A stretch of DNA of 64,000 nt from Choristoneura fumiferana (GCF_025370935.1 NC_133476.1:21028801-21092800); one strand, 5' to 3'. Positions 30,734-41,085 are shown, numbered from the stretch's first letter. The notes: generated by a model from the letters alone, not told the origin. Made by a program: numbers and translations.

Positions 30734-31214
30734 CAGTTATTTCGTTTTAGAATCCAAACGCTTTGCCCAATAACTTGGCAACGGTAAAGCGTAGGAATTC
30801 TAAATCGAAAAAATCTGCACTTTTTTCATGAAGTTCACATCACATCTTAATCTCTTGTTGCAGCGGTCGTGAAGATAGCATACGTTACGAAACATTTATA
30901 ACGCGAAATTAAACACATAAAAAACAATTAAACGACTGACACATTATCTTACATAATTACTTACAATATACCTCAAAAAAGGTGCACTTTTTGATTATAA
31001 ATATGATGGAGGCCATCCTCAGTATTATTAACTCTAATCAAGTTCATACAAAATTGTGTATTTAAAGTGACATACCTCATTGGTTATATTTCTTATAATA
31101 TGAACGGCAACTGGCTTACCTGTAAAAAAAAATCTAGTTAGTTTTTAATAAAATAAAAATACTACAATGTCAAGTAACAAGATCCATTGAATATTTTAGT
31201 AACAAATTATACGA
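30734..31214. other. No gene recognised
   Basis: Unassigned AT-rich DNA. Confidence 0.35.
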
Positions 31215-31490
31215 CGACCGGACGACCAGATGGCCTAGTGGTTAGTGAACCTGAATACGAAGCTTGAGGTCCCGGGTTCGATTCCCGTGTCGGGGCAGAT
31301 ATTTGTATGAAAAATACGAATGTTTATTCTCTGGTCTTGGGTGTTAACTATGTATTTAAGTATGTATCTATCTATATAATTATATGTATCCGTTGCTTTG
31401 TACCCATAACACAAGCTTTGCTAAGCTTACTTTGGGACTAGGTCAATTGGTGTGAATTGTCCCGTGATATTTATTTTTATTTTATTTATA
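31215..31490 (+). mobile_element. tRNA-headed SINE, near full length
   Basis: The head GACCAGATGGCCTAGTGGTT carries the A-box-like part and GGTCCCGGGTTCGATTCCCG carries the B-box. The body continues GGGGCAGATATTTGTATGAA, ATGTATTTAAGTATGTATCT, TACCCATAACACAAGCTTTG and GGACTAGGTCAATTGGTGTG, ending in a TTTATTTTTATTTTATTTAT tail. RNA polymerase III type 2 promoter boxes are expected from its origin. Family copies are at 37190-37369, 43056-43284, 28985-29125 (-) and 50298-50385. Confidence 0.85.
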
Positions 31491-33477
31491 CATAATTATT
31501 TTTAATAGTAAATATATTATTGGTGTAATGTGTCCTTAGATATTATTATTATTATATTTATGTCATTTCTAATCAAGTACGTTCAAAGACACAGAATGAT
31601 GTTTACTTATTATTCATGTAATATTATAATGTCATCAGATTCCCATAAAAATGTCACACAAACACGAACAGGTGTGTACAATAAATATTTCATGACCAGG
31701 TTGGTCATGTCCTTTATTTTGGCAGAATCACCTCCCCCTATCAAGCGCTTTGTAACTCAACACAACAACACAAATAAATTATCTCAAAATGTACCCTCAA
31801 AATTGTGCATGAAAATGCAAACATTTTCTCTATATTTTGAAGGAAGACGCAACTCACTGGATTACGTTTACGTTAAAACTTTGCATATTTTTCGCATTGC
31901 ACGAAAATCCGGCGCTGAGTAAGGCTACAAGTCGCAGAATTAAGGCCGCCTGGCCAATAAAATGTTGCTGTCATAGTAAATGGCGTAATTTGAAATTAAA
32001 TGAAATGTTTTTTTTTATTTCTCAGGAGACATACGCAGGTGTTACAACTTACAAGTCGGTATTACACATGTCAGAAGAATATTATAGTTACATGTCATGT
32101 ATGCTGTGCCACAATTTGGAAAGCTAAGTCTTAATTTAATCACAAATCAATACTATTAATTACAATCCAATTCAAAAACAATGCTTCACTATTTTATTAA
32201 TATTGTCTTATTTAAGCGCTTGACGTATCACACTAATATTAAATATGGAAGCGTCTCTATTCTGTCGTCATACAAAAAAAAGACTTCCCACATTCTTTTC
32301 ATTTACGCTTATTTAGAATCATTAAAATGGTGCATCTGAATATACCCTATACGTCATTTTATTTTACAGTTAGTGACAAGTTACAGTCACTTACGCCAAT
32401 CAACGCTTGCGCTCACCACGTGCACTCCGCCCCGCGCATCGTTCAGTCCCCCCAATATCTCATTTTGTACTTTTACTCAATAACGGTCGCCGCTACACTT
32501 AAGTATCGCTGGCTGTAACTCGGTGTTGGAAAAAAAATGACAGGTTCATATGTTTCCTGTATTATGTTAAAAGGAAATTTTTCGTGTAATCCAAAATTGC
32601 AAGTATTTTTCGAAATAGCTGCGTAATCGTACAAAAATGATAAGTGTGTCCATACAACGAAAAGTTTAATTGCTACGAAATTATGAATTCCATTAAGATG
32701 CTAATGGCTATGATCCTTTCAGAATTTACTTGTCATTTTGTGTATAGTTCCAGTTTTTAGGCTGCACGTTGTTGGTTAGTCACGTTGCTCTTTTATAGGT
32801 ATACGCACGTAGATAAATTAACAGCTTTACGTGCAAAACGTAAACATTTATTTTTGTAAATATTGTTTATTTATTTAATTTATAAAACCACTGAAATAAC
32901 TGGCGTACGTAAAATTCCTACATCACTGCAAAAGTGATAATTAATTAAAAATTCACGGACGATCTCATAAGCCCTGAAGCGTCTCGCTTAATGAGTTAAA
33001 AATAAAAACGAAGCACGTCATATCTTTGCTTATATCACACAAAATACCCTGTTCCAGGAAACAGTTACCACGACAAAGTCATACAAAGGGCAGAAGTAAA
33101 AAACACTCCGTATTAATAAGGCCACAGCACATTTTGTACAATAAGGCCATTATTTCAGAATCAGATAAAAAGGGCCGGGTCCCAGCCAATTACGGGGTAC
33201 ATTTGAATAAAATTATAATGTCCATGCCGAGTTTATTTATTTCAGACACATAGATAGCATCGCGACGTTTTGCTACGTAAACGCTGTTATGCTTTACTTA
33301 CTTTTTATATGGAGGTGGGAATAATTACGTAATTATACGCCTTTTATTGTGCTGTAAAATGCGAGTTGGAATAAAGTCGTTTGCTCGCGCTTCGCAAGTT
33401 ATGGCCAAAAGGAAATTAACATTTCATATTTAAAAATGTCAGGGTGCTCAGTGTACCTGTTTGTTGCAACAAACACC
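31491..33477. other. No gene recognised
   Basis: The 130-codon frame at 31530-31922 and the overlapping 96-codon frame at 31837-32127 are AT-rich and carry no recognisable domain. I cannot support them as genes. A poly-T/ATTTCTCAG at about 32008 resembles an acceptor site, but nothing coding follows. Confidence 0.4.
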
Positions 33478-33520
33478 TATCGAACCAATTGAATCGTGAC
33501 CCACTTTGGAATCTTTTCGT
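33478..33520 (+). repeat. Single arm of the 30187-30624 element
   Basis: CTATCGAACCAATTGAATCG then TGACCCACTTTGGAATC matches the left arm at 30187. Confidence 0.6.
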
Positions 33521-33636
33521 ACAAAAAGCTATAGTGACATCGCATTGCTTGACAAGGGAATTCATTATGAGACGTACTGTGAGAACGTTCTACATTGGAT
33601 CAGGAATCAAATGGTTTGACTGTACGATAACCTGAT

Positions 33637-33702
33637 ACCCTAGTGGTTATAGAAACTGACTACGAAACTATAGATCCACAATTTGAGCAAAACAATTAAA
33701 AA
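33637..33702 (+). mobile_element. Decayed SINE head
   Basis: ATACCCTAGTGGTTATAGAA then ACTGACTACGAAACTATAGA follows the head of the SINE at 37195. The B-box has been lost (ATCCACAATTTG). Confidence 0.55.
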
Positions 33703-33849
33703 CAGAGGGTAGCTGAGAGAATAATGTTGAGAAAAATACTATGTGTAGGTAGCGACATATTATCAGTCACGTCTGTGTGACATATACAGAGTGTCGTCAA
33801 ATTCTTTCGAAATATTTCAGGAGGTTGTTGGTTATTATTAATATTTAGC

Positions 33850-34396
33850 CTATAACTGTGTCCCACTGCTGGGCAAGGCCTCTCCTCTTGACTTCCACAT
33901 CTCCCTATCCAGAGCTACATTTGGCCACTCACTCAATTCCGCGTCCAGGTCATCTCGCCATCTCCGCCTCGGCCTGCCTTGCCGTCGGTGCCCGTCATGT
34001 GGTACCCACCATGTGGCTTTGTGCGCCCATCTTTGTGGGTGCATCCGGCAGACATGCCCGGCCCAGTCCCACTTAAGTTTGGCGGTCGCTTTTCCAACAT
34101 CAGCTATTCGAGTCTTTGGACGCAATGTGGTTCCGGATACGATCAGTCCTTTTTGCCCCTAATATGCTGCGCTCCATAGCTCGTTGGCAAACCTTCAGTC
34201 TGGATTTCTGATTCTCAGTCAAAGACCATGTTTGCGCACCGTAGGTCAGGACAGGCAATACACACATGTCAACGAGTTTGCGCTTCAGCGTTAAAGGAAG
34301 GTTACCCTTCATGTGTTCCTTCATGGACCAGTAGCTCTTCCAAGCATTTTCAATACGCCTTTCAATTTCTTTGTCTTGCCTGTTGCTGAAAGAGGA
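33850..34396 (-). pseudogene. Out-of-phase C-terminal part of the RTE-like protein
   Basis: After the TAG at 34394-34396 the same frame continues through KRKLVDMCVLPVLTYGAQTW and DRIRNHIASKDSNS to a stop near 34100. The protein then continues in another frame from about 34125: TRIADVGKATAKLKWDWAGH, then GRPRRRWRDDLDAELSEWP, ending EALPSSGTQL. The order matches 25874-26407. One indel near 34110-34125 therefore separates the two pieces, and together with the stop it marks this copy as inactive. Confidence 0.85.
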
Positions 34397-36838
34397 CTAC
34401 TTGCCCAAGTAAATATATTCGTCAACATAGTGTACTGTCCGCCCCTGTACTTGTATCCTGAGTTTCGTAGCATTGGTCATAATTTGGGTCTTTGACATGT
34501 TCATCATTAATCCAACCTGAAGGCTTGCCATGCTAAGTTGTTGTAGCATTTCCTCGAGTTGTTGGGCTGATGAAGAGAACAGAACAATGTCGTCTGCAAA
34601 ACGAAGGTTAGTTAGCCTCTCTTCACCGACAAGAATTCCCTTAGATTCCCAAGAGACCGCCAAGCTCTTGAAAACTCCTTCTAGGACGCAGTTAAATAAT
34701 TTAGGAGACAGCGGATCGCCCTGTTTCACGCCTCGCTGTATTTGGAATGACTGGCCAGTTGACTGTAATCTTATGTCAGCAGTACTATTTTGGTAGATGG
34801 TTTGGATTATATTTATGTATGTTGGCTCGATATCTTGGCTGTGAAGGGCTGCAACTATTGCGGAATGGTCGATGCTGTCGAACGCTTTTGTATAGTCGAC
34901 AAATGCCAGGTACAGTGTTTTATTATACTCGTTGGCTTTTTCTATGACCTGATTGACAGTATGGAGGTGGTCAGTGGTGGAGAAGCCAGATCTGAATCCT
35001 GCTTGTTCTACAGGCTGATGCTGATCGAGTTTCCCCGCAATGCGACGCTCTATTATTTTCATCAGAATTTTATATATATGGGACACCAGACTTATAGGAC
35101 GATAGTTACCTATATCGCTTTTATCGCCCTTTTTTGATAACAATATGATATTAGAATGGCATAAACTCGGTGGAAGGTGGCCTGTACGCAAAATGGAGTT
35201 AAAAAGATTAGTCAGATGCGGCAAAAGAGCTGGTTTTCCCAGTCTTAGTGCTTCTGTAGTCACACCATCGACTCCTGGGCTTTTGTCATAATTCATGCTT
35301 TTTAAGGCACAATTTACTTCAAAGCCGGTAATGGGGGGAATGTTGTCAGGACAGCAGTATTCTACATCACTAGTGACTTGGTGTGGATTGGTGTATAGCT
35401 GTTTGTAAAACTGTGTGCAGATATCTAGTATTTTGTCCCTGTTTCTGCAGAGTGTGCCGTTTTCATCTCTTAAGGCCGTGATCCAGGACTTAGATCGCAT
35501 TATGCCCTGTTTAGCGACTCTGAGGGAGCAATTTTTCTTAAGCGCCGCTTTTACCAACTCGGAGTTCAGTTTTCGTATGTCTTTTCTGATACTGCGTTTT
35601 ACAAGACGATCAAACTCATTGAATTCTGGTGTTCCCATATGCAATGTGCTTCTTTTATCCAACAATGATCTAGTTTTTACGGAAAATTTAGCTAGGGTTT
35701 TCTTTTCCACCTTGATCTTGCTGCTTGCCAGCTTAATGCCCTCAACTATTTGCAAGTATTGCTGTTCTGTGTCATTCGTGTCTAATTTTAAATCTCGGAA
35801 AAAATTGTTTAATTCTAAATTAAATTGTTCGTCATTGTTGAATAGTGTATTTTTATCTATGGCTTTCATTTTTTGTTTAAATAAAGTTTTGCGATGAATT
35901 TTCATGTTAAATGTAATTTTTGCACGTAGTGGTCTGTGGTCGGAGCTAAATTTAATTTTGTTGATAATACCAATGTTTTTGACAATGCGTTGATCAGAGC
36001 ACAGGACAAAGTCGATTTCGTTCCTGATATTTCCGGCTGGAGAGACCCAGGTCCATCGTCTCTGTGGCTTCTTAAAGAAGAAGCTATTACTGATCTTTAA
36101 GCTTTGTCCAAAGGCGAACTGGAGTAAGCGTGAGCCACGGATATTTCGGTCACCCAGTCCGTATGGCCCTATAACGTCTCTGTTATCCAGCTCTTGCTTC
36201 ATGCCGACTTTTGCGTTGAAGTCACCGAGGACTATATTCCAAGTTCCTCGATGTTCATCACAAGCTTTGTTTAGAAGATCGTAATAGTCCTCAACGTCAT
36301 CGTCAGAGTGCGCTGATGTTGGTGCGTATGTTTGAACTAAGGTAAGTGTGTGTTTATCCGTTATCTGAAATTTAAGGACGGCTATTCTGTCGGAGTATCC
36401 AATGAATTCTATGATGTTATTCTGCCATTTTTTTGCCACAAGGAAGCCCACTCCATAAAGTCCACTTGTAGTCCCATAATGATAGAAAATTGTGTTATTG
36501 TTTTCTATTGTTTCTTCGCCATTTCGTCTGGTTTCAGAAAGCCCTACAATGTCCCAATTGACTTCTTTGAGCGCATTTTGGAGTTCCATGAGGCGGTCAT
36601 CTTTCAGCAATGTGCGCACATTATAGGTTAGTACATTTAGGGTATCGGAGTCCATTTTGACGTGTGCCTTAGTAGTGTGACGGAAAGGTGATCTAGTCGC
36701 CCGGGGATTCTTCGCACCCCTGGCTCCAGGATTTCCCCGACTACCGTCATCGTCAGGACTCCCAGAGCCGCCGGGCACTCGGGGCCTAAACGGGGAGTTA
36801 CTCATGTCATTAGGAGGATTGGACCGTAAGCCCACCAC
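34397..36838 (-). CDS. Endonuclease-reverse transcriptase of the RTE-like element (truncated by a stop)
   Basis: The 813-residue frame begins with a proline/glycine-rich leader (residues 1-60). An endonuclease/exonuclease/phosphatase-type domain follows at about 65-308, with LNVLTYNVRTL, the catalytic-type LSETR (100-104), QTYAPT, VLGDFNAK (203-210), RRWTW, NEIDFVL and FSSDHRPL (297-304). The reverse transcriptase domain runs from about 540 to 800, with GNYRPISLVS, AGFRSGFSTTDH, AFVDYTKAFD (645-654), RGVKQGDPLSPKLF and the catalytic FADD at 747-750. The endonuclease would nick the target and the polymerase would copy element RNA onto it. The frame stops at a TAG right after YIYLGK. The homologous element at 25812 continues past that point (VYLGQ), so the stop is a nonsense mutation. 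A second in-frame methionine is at residue 12, and I cannot decide the true start. Confidence 0.9.
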   Translation of the reverse strand: MVGLRSNPPNDMSNSPFRPRVPGGSGSPDDDGSRGNPGARGAKNPRATRSPFRHTTKAHVKMDSDTLNVLTYNVRTLLKDDRLMELQNALKEVNWDIVGLSETRRNGEETIENNNTIFYHYGTTSGLYGVGFLVAKKWQNNIIEFIGYSDRIAVLKFQITDKHTLTLVQTYAPTSAHSDDDVEDYYDLLNKACDEHRGTWNIVLGDFNAKVGMKQELDNRDVIGPYGLGDRNIRGSRLLQFAFGQSLKISNSFFFKKPQRRWTWVSPAGNIRNEIDFVLCSDQRIVKNIGIINKIKFSSDHRPLRAKITFNMKIHRKTLFKQKMKAIDKNTLFNNDEQFNLELNNFFRDLKLDTNDTEQQYLQIVEGIKLASSKIKVEKKTLAKFSVKTRSLLDKRSTLHMGTPEFNEFDRLVKRSIRKDIRKLNSELVKAALKKNCSLRVAKQGIMRSKSWITALRDENGTLCRNRDKILDICTQFYKQLYTNPHQVTSDVEYCCPDNIPPITGFEVNCALKSMNYDKSPGVDGVTTEALRLGKPALLPHLTNLFNSILRTGHLPPSLCHSNIILLSKKGDKSDIGNYRPISLVSHIYKILMKIIERRIAGKLDQHQPVEQAGFRSGFSTTDHLHTVNQVIEKANEYNKTLYLAFVDYTKAFDSIDHSAIVAALHSQDIEPTYINIIQTIYQNSTADIRLQSTGQSFQIQRGVKQGDPLSPKLFNCVLEGVFKSLAVSWESKGILVGEERLTNLRFADDIVLFSSSAQQLEEMLQQLSMASLQVGLMMNMSKTQIMTNATKLRIQVQGRTVHYVDEYIYLGK

Positions 36839-36969
36839 GCTGGTCCAGTGCGGGTTGGTGGGTCGTCAGAGCCTCGTTTGTTAATCGGCAGGGTGTACCG
36901 CGTGCAGGTGAGGTTGACTTGAGGCCCGTAAGATGGTGAATGAGCCTCCTTACACCCCTAGGTTGTTGG

Positions 36970-37078
36970 GTTAATTTAAATTAATGCCTCCATAAAGGTT
37001 TCATCGAATTTTTTTTGATTCAATATGTCAGAGACGTCTTTGATACGGACAGACAAGTGACTTCTTCATCGTCGTCGT
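36970..37078. other. Flanking sequence
   Basis: Unassigned AT-rich DNA bordering the retrotransposon. Confidence 0.4.
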
Positions 37079-37160
37079 AATCACCCGTAGAACATCCACC
37101 GTTGGACATAGACCTCTCGAGTAGACCTGCAGTTGCTTCAGTCGAAAGCGGCCTGCATGC
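37079..37160 (-). mobile_element. RTE tail (minus)
   Basis: Minus-strand GTCTACTCGAGAGGTCTATG, TCCAACGGTGGATGTTCTAC and GACGACGATGA fit a diverged RTE 3' end. GCGGCCTGCATGC on the far side parallels the 38775-38990 copy. Confidence 0.6.
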
Positions 37161-37189
37161 AATGAATTTAATTGAACGTTTTTAAACAT

Positions 37190-37369
37190 TTAGTCGACCA
37201 GATGGCCTAGTGGTTAAAGAACCTGACTACGAAACTTGAGGTCCCGGGTTCGATTCCCGTGTCGGGGCAGATATTTGTATGAAAAATACGAATGTTTGTT
37301 CTCGGGTCTTGGGTGTTTAATATGTGTTTAAGTATGTATCTATCTATATAATTTATAGATAACTTGTAC
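37190..37369 (+). mobile_element. tRNA-headed SINE, 3'-truncated
   Basis: GACCAGATGGCCTAGTGGTT, GGTCCCGGGTTCGATTCCCG and GGGGCAGATATTTGTATGAA match 31215-31490 closely. The copy stops after TCTATATAATTTATAGATAA. TTAAACAT occurs at 37182-37189 and 37370-37377 and may be an 8-bp target duplication. Confidence 0.8.
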
Positions 37370-37377
37370 TTAAACAT

Positions 37378-37864
37378 ACCTCCAATCACACAACCTCACT
37401 GTACTTACCCAGTGCCCTCAGTCCCCACTCCTTGGCCCTACCTCCCCCCTCCCCCGCCCTTTGTGAGACATTCCCGCCGGGCAACGATAATACTCGGGCT
37501 TCTCAAGATATTACAATTATGCTGAGAACAATTCCTCGGATATCACAGCGTTATGTGACTAAATTAATATTGTTATTAGTAACTTATTTGTTTTAATAGA
37601 CGGTGGAAGGTTCATTAATGTTTGAGGAATGTGAGTTCGGAACTATTATTAATTCTCCTGAAATAAATCTAGAAGTGTAACGCCATACATCATCGTCTAG
37701 CTATGTAATATAGCCAAGTTGTGATATTATATGAAGACAAACGTTTACTTGACTGTTTTATATGCCTTCGGGTGTGGGCGACCGGCTCCCGGCGTCCCGT
37801 GAAGCGTCAAAAGTCCGGCTCCCAGATCCATCTCAAAACAGTTTTGGGTGTCATGGCCACCCGC
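37378..37864. other. No gene recognised
   Basis: A CT-rich stretch at 37430-37470 (CCTACCTCCCCCCTCCCCCG) is the only notable composition feature. GACCGGCTCCCGGCGTCCC at about 37780 recalls the minisatellite at 815-926. Confidence 0.35.
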
Positions 37865-38690
37865 AAATTCGCAAATGCCATGAAAAATATCACCAAAAAA
37901 ACAATTTTAATCTTATATATAAGCCTTACACTGAAGGTTTAGCATAAAATGGAGTATCGGATTAATTACAATGTATGACATTCAATTTCTGTGAATTTTA
38001 TTAGTCATCATCAAGTTCAGACAACCAAATTTTCCTTAGTGATTTATTAAAATAAATATAATTACGAAGTAAAACAATTTATTGTAGAAAATACTGATGT
38101 GTTTCGTTAAATATTAATTTGTTTACGAAACAAAGGCTTTATAATCTTTCACATCAAATTATAATAATCATATAATAGGTACGAGGTTTCAAAAATATAG
38201 CGCTCGGCAGTGGTCACACAACGAACGAAAAGAATTTCCTTGCTCACCCGCGACCTTACGATAGCTAAGCTTATGCAAAATATGCGTGTTCATGCAGTTC
38301 CTCCACCTCCACACTGTAAGAACACACACAAATCACACAAACCCATCTATCACCACCACCACCACACTACACTGACGCGTTTCGAACTCAACCAGAGCTC
38401 ACAACCGTACACCATGCTACCAGTTATTAGACCAACGAACCACAACCACCGTTTTCATTTGTCACTGTTACTCCCCAAGTACCCACATATATTTTATGAA
38501 ACAAAACAAAACTACCCACAAATTATTAATAAATTTTTTAACCGTCCTTGATTTTTATTTATTTACTGTCAAGGCATGTTTTATTAACTGCCATTGCTAA
38601 AATAAGATCCAAGCCGTAGCAAAGGAGATGAAACTAAATTTACCTGCTCATTAGTGGTCACACAGTAAAACTTGAGTGAACGAACAACTA
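37865..38690 (+). repeat. Dispersed AT-rich repeat, copy 2 (interrupted)
   Basis: The parts 37865-38220 and 38665-38690 together align to 299-690. The junction carries an AGTGGTCACACA duplication on each side of the inserted element, whereas copy 1 has a single GCGGCCACACA there. Confidence 0.75.
38221..38652 (-). mobile_element. Foldback-family element B (432 bp) with 12-bp target-site duplication
   Basis: Exact AGTGGTCACACA copies at 38209-38220 and 38653-38664 flank it. It starts ACGAACGAAAAGAATTTCCT then TGCTCACCCGCGACCTTACG, the common family end. A body with CATGCAGTTCCTCCACCTCC, a CACACAAATCACACAAACCC purine/pyrimidine-biased segment, (CAC)n and CTGACGCGTTTCGAACTCAA follows, then 230 bp not seen in element A. 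The 113-codon frame at 38210-38551 is fortuitous. The minus strand of 38370-38402 holds the hammerhead-like motif, less complete than in A. Confidence 0.8.
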
Positions 38691-38774
38691 AATCTGGTTC
38701 ATTTTTGCTACCTAGTTGGGTATTTTTTATGACATTCCTTGTTTAAAAGATAATTTTATTAATACATCACATCA

Positions 38775-38990
38775 ATATATTAGCCGTAGGACGTCCACTG
38801 TTAGATGTCTGTTGTAAGCGGCCTACGTCCACCGTGAACCTGCGGCTTTAACCAGGTCATCCGTCCATCTCCTTGGTTTACATCCTACATTGCGCTTGCC
38901 AAACCGCCGTCTCCATTCAAAAACTTTTCAGTCCCTATGGCATCTGCTCTCCGTGGTATATGGCCTACCCATTGCCATTGCACGAGGTCC
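38775..38990 (-). pseudogene. RTE-like C-terminal remnant (minus)
   Basis: Minus-strand translation in two frames gives QWQWVGHIPRRADAIGTEKF, then FEWRRRFGKRNVGCKPRRWT and DDLVKAAGSRWT, matching the order in 26084-26407. The 3' tail is GTGGACGTCCTACGGCTAAT. A frameshift lies between the two pieces. Confidence 0.8.
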
Positions 38991-39923
38991 TAGCACCAGC
39001 AAAATAATTGTAATTTTCCCTTTTTCGTAGCCACATTTCATCATTTCTGTTTGCAAGTACTCAGTTGATTGTTCATACAAATATCAGAATATCTCGTAAA
39101 ATAAATATATATCCTAGGATTCGCTGCGACATGTAATATTGTCCTTGAGATACTCTCTGTTTTACGATTGTTTTAGTACAAACATGCCTACTTTACGTCT
39201 ACTCTACTCATGTTCTGATATGCTTAATAACACAAAAAATGTTTATTGTTTTTCATGAGTTCAAGGCTAAGATGAGGTAACTCTTTTTACCCGACTGCTC
39301 GAAGGAGGGTTATTAATTGTTCTATTTAAAAAATTTTTACTTAATCTTACTTAATTTACCTCTTTTGTTGATGGTCCTTTTTTATTGCTATCTTGTGGAT
39401 ATTTATCTAGGTATTTATGTACATAAAATACAATAAAAGGTAATTATTAAACACAAAAATTTATAGTAAACGAAGCTAAAACTAGAAAGTGAACACATCG
39501 ATAGATTATCCACCACGGGCACTCCAAAACGCTGACCACATTACCTCTCATAACTGCTAAACTCAGGCTTTGAGAACTGCAATTGTGTAATAGACATTCC
39601 AATGCTATTCTTGTCTGAATTGTGCTTATATGTACAGTACCTATATAGATGCCTTAGTTCACACTCGCACTAAATAATTACAGTTTTGCAAATTTTACAG
39701 TAGAGGAATTTTCATGTTTGTACGTGAACATCTTATCAATGGTGGGGACAAAATTTCAATTTATGGTCTTAGACATTATATTAAGTCAAACATTAATTTA
39801 CAACTAACTGTTGCCCGCGGCTTCGCCCCCATACCTTCTCCTAACAATTACCAATACAAAAAAAAATAAGTAAAATCGCAGGCGTCCCGAATTTTGCTCT
39901 TAGCAACACATTTTACGATTCAT
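38991..39923. other. No gene recognised
   Basis: Small repeat fragments only: CCCGACTGCTCGAAGGAGGG (39290, related to 40690) and GTTGCCCGCGGCTTCGCCCC (39811). Confidence 0.4.
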
Positions 39924-39990
39924 TTTTATTTATAAAAAAAGTCTTTATACTGAAAAAACTTTTTATTTATAAAAAAAAGTCTTTATACTC
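39924..39990 (+). repeat. Local two-unit tandem duplication
   Basis: TTTTTATTTATAAAAAAAGT then CTTTATACT occurs twice, with a unit of about 37 bp. A CTTCTTCTTCTTCTC microsatellite follows. Confidence 0.85.
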
Positions 39991-40007
39991 CCTCTTCTTC
40001 TTCTTCT

Positions 40008-40165
40008 CTTTTAAAATATGGCTTTTCTGTCCTAATTAAAAAGACAATTTCGCTAGTGACAAGGAAAACTCTCTTTGAGAGGCACGTTGTACGGTAATTG
40101 TAGTTTTTGCAACTTGATAGTAAAATTCCAGAAACCACGTGGAGGAGACCACTTGCGCATTAAAA
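40008..40165 (+). repeat. Copy of the 30245-30395 block
   Basis: AAAATATGGCTTTTCTGTCC, GAGAGGCACGTTGTACGGTA, ATTGTAGTTTTTGCAACTTG and CCAGAAACCACGTGGAGGAG are nearly identical to the inner block of 30187-30624, but the inverted arms are absent here. Confidence 0.8.
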
Positions 40166-40192
40166 AATGTTAGACACGAGAGCAATATAGAT

Positions 40193-40783
40193 CATCACTA
40201 GGAATTTTCGTAATTTGAAATAAGCACAAAAAAAAGTTAAACAAAAGTCTGTAAAAATCCTGAACAGCTCAAATTCAGTGCATTAAACAATTTAAAGCAA
40301 ACAAAATAAAGGTTAGGATCCCGAGTTTGAGTTGAACAGCAGCGCAAATATTACGCTCGTGTGCGCTCGGATGGATTCGGCCGTGATCGGGCGCCCTCGG
40401 GTTTTAATCTCGACCAAATTGCTTCGGTTCGGCGGGACGTCTAATATAGTAGAAGATAGGACTCGAGCTGAAAAGGCCCTAGTCCATATTGTGAGATTTA
40501 AATGTACCACCGGTTTCAGATATAATTTATTTCGAGTCGAAGGAAATTCCAGGGCTTAAGATCGTTGAATTCCACTTATTTAAATAGGACATACTGCATA
40601 CTAATGTGGAATGTAGGTGCACGATAAAAAACCTTGAATAAGTTTACTTTTGAACCAATTGGAGAAAAAATTATGGAAGTTTCTTTTTACCCGATTGCCC
40701 GAAGGAGGGTTATATGTTTTTCGAGCGTATGTATGTATGAACGTCAACATCAAAAGTAGCTGGTTACTTTTTAGGGTTCCGTA
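40193..40783 (+). repeat. 591-bp direct duplication, copy 1
   Basis: It aligns without gaps to 41122-41712 at a constant offset of 929. I count about 12 substitutions by eye. All lie outside 40344-40639, a 296-bp block with no difference. Both strands are open across much of that block (40332-40559 plus, 40313-40510 minus). I recognise no protein in either frame. Confidence 0.9.
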
Positions 40784-40928
40784 GCCAAAATGGCAAAAAT
40801 GGAACCCTTATAGTTTCGCCATGTCTGTCTGTCTGTCCGTCCGCGTCTTTGCTCAGGGACTATCAATGCTAGAAAGCTGTAATTTTTCACGAATATACTC
40901 GTAGATGTAAGCTATGCCGACAAAATTT
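40784..40928 (+). repeat. GGGTTCCGTAGCC repeat, 5' part
   Basis: With its first bases overlapping the end of the duplication, TAGGGTTCCGTAGCCAAAAT continues into GGAACCCTTATAGTTTCGCC, a CTGTCTGTCTGTCCGTCCGC tract and CTATCAATGCTAGAAAGCTG, and ends at TGCCGACAAAATTTTTGC. Confidence 0.75.
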
Positions 40929-40929
40929 T

Positions 40930-41085
40930 TGCAATCCTGCCGTGAAGCAGCAGTGCTTGCACTGTTGTGTTTCGGCGTGGAGAGTAAGACAGCCGGTGAA
41001 ATTACTGGCACTTGAGGTATCCCATCTTAGGCCTCTAGGTTGGCAACGCATCTCGTTTGCCATCCAGTCGAATAAAAAAAAAGAA
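40930..41085 (+). mobile_element. 5'-truncated retroposon 3' end with poly-A (plus)
   Basis: TGCCGTGAAGCAGCAGTGCT, TGCACTGTTGTGTTTCGGCG, GGTATCCCATCTTAGGCCTC and GGTTGGCAACGCATCTCGTT lead to CATCCAGTCGAATAAAAAAA. It is the same family as 17951-18235 (-). The internal CACCACCGCCC part is missing. Confidence 0.75.

Larger units (their letters stand above)
33832..36959 (-). mobile_element. Near full-length RTE-like non-LTR retrotransposon
   Basis: The element spans about 3.1 kb, within the usual 3-3.5 kb of RTE-type elements. A 10-bp duplication AGGTTGTTGG occurs at 33822-33831 and 36960-36969. On the minus strand it begins GGGGTGTAAGGAGGCTCATT, with a short 5' leader. It encodes one long endonuclease-reverse transcriptase frame and ends GCCCAGCAGTGGGACACAGT then TATAGGCTAAATATTAATAA. 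The length, single frame with N-terminal endonuclease, absent RNase H and short AT-rich repeat tail fit the RTE group. Mobility is lost because of a stop and a frameshift in the coding region. Confidence 0.9.

Noticed and set aside
31218..31296. tRNA gene with GGCCTAGTGGTT and GGTTCGATTCCC boxes
   Set aside because: The same head plus a common downstream body occurs at 37195 and 43056, which marks a SINE.
31530..31922. 130-codon reading frame as a host gene
   Set aside because: Low-complexity, AT-driven composition, no domain, no start context or splice structure that can be supported.
32000..32040. Splice acceptor TTTTTTTTATTTCTCAG suggesting an exon
   Set aside because: The following sequence has only a short frame without recognisable protein features, and such strings are common in AT-rich DNA.
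35415..35897. 160-codon plus-strand frame
   Set aside because: It is antisense to the RTE endonuclease-reverse transcriptase frame.
38210..38551. 113-codon frame
   Set aside because: It starts inside a duplicated target site and runs through foldback-family element B.
40332..40559. 75-codon conserved frame in both duplication copies
   Set aside because: Perfect identity alone does not separate coding constraint from conversion. The opposite strand is also open and no family is recognised, so it is kept as a finding and not called as a gene.
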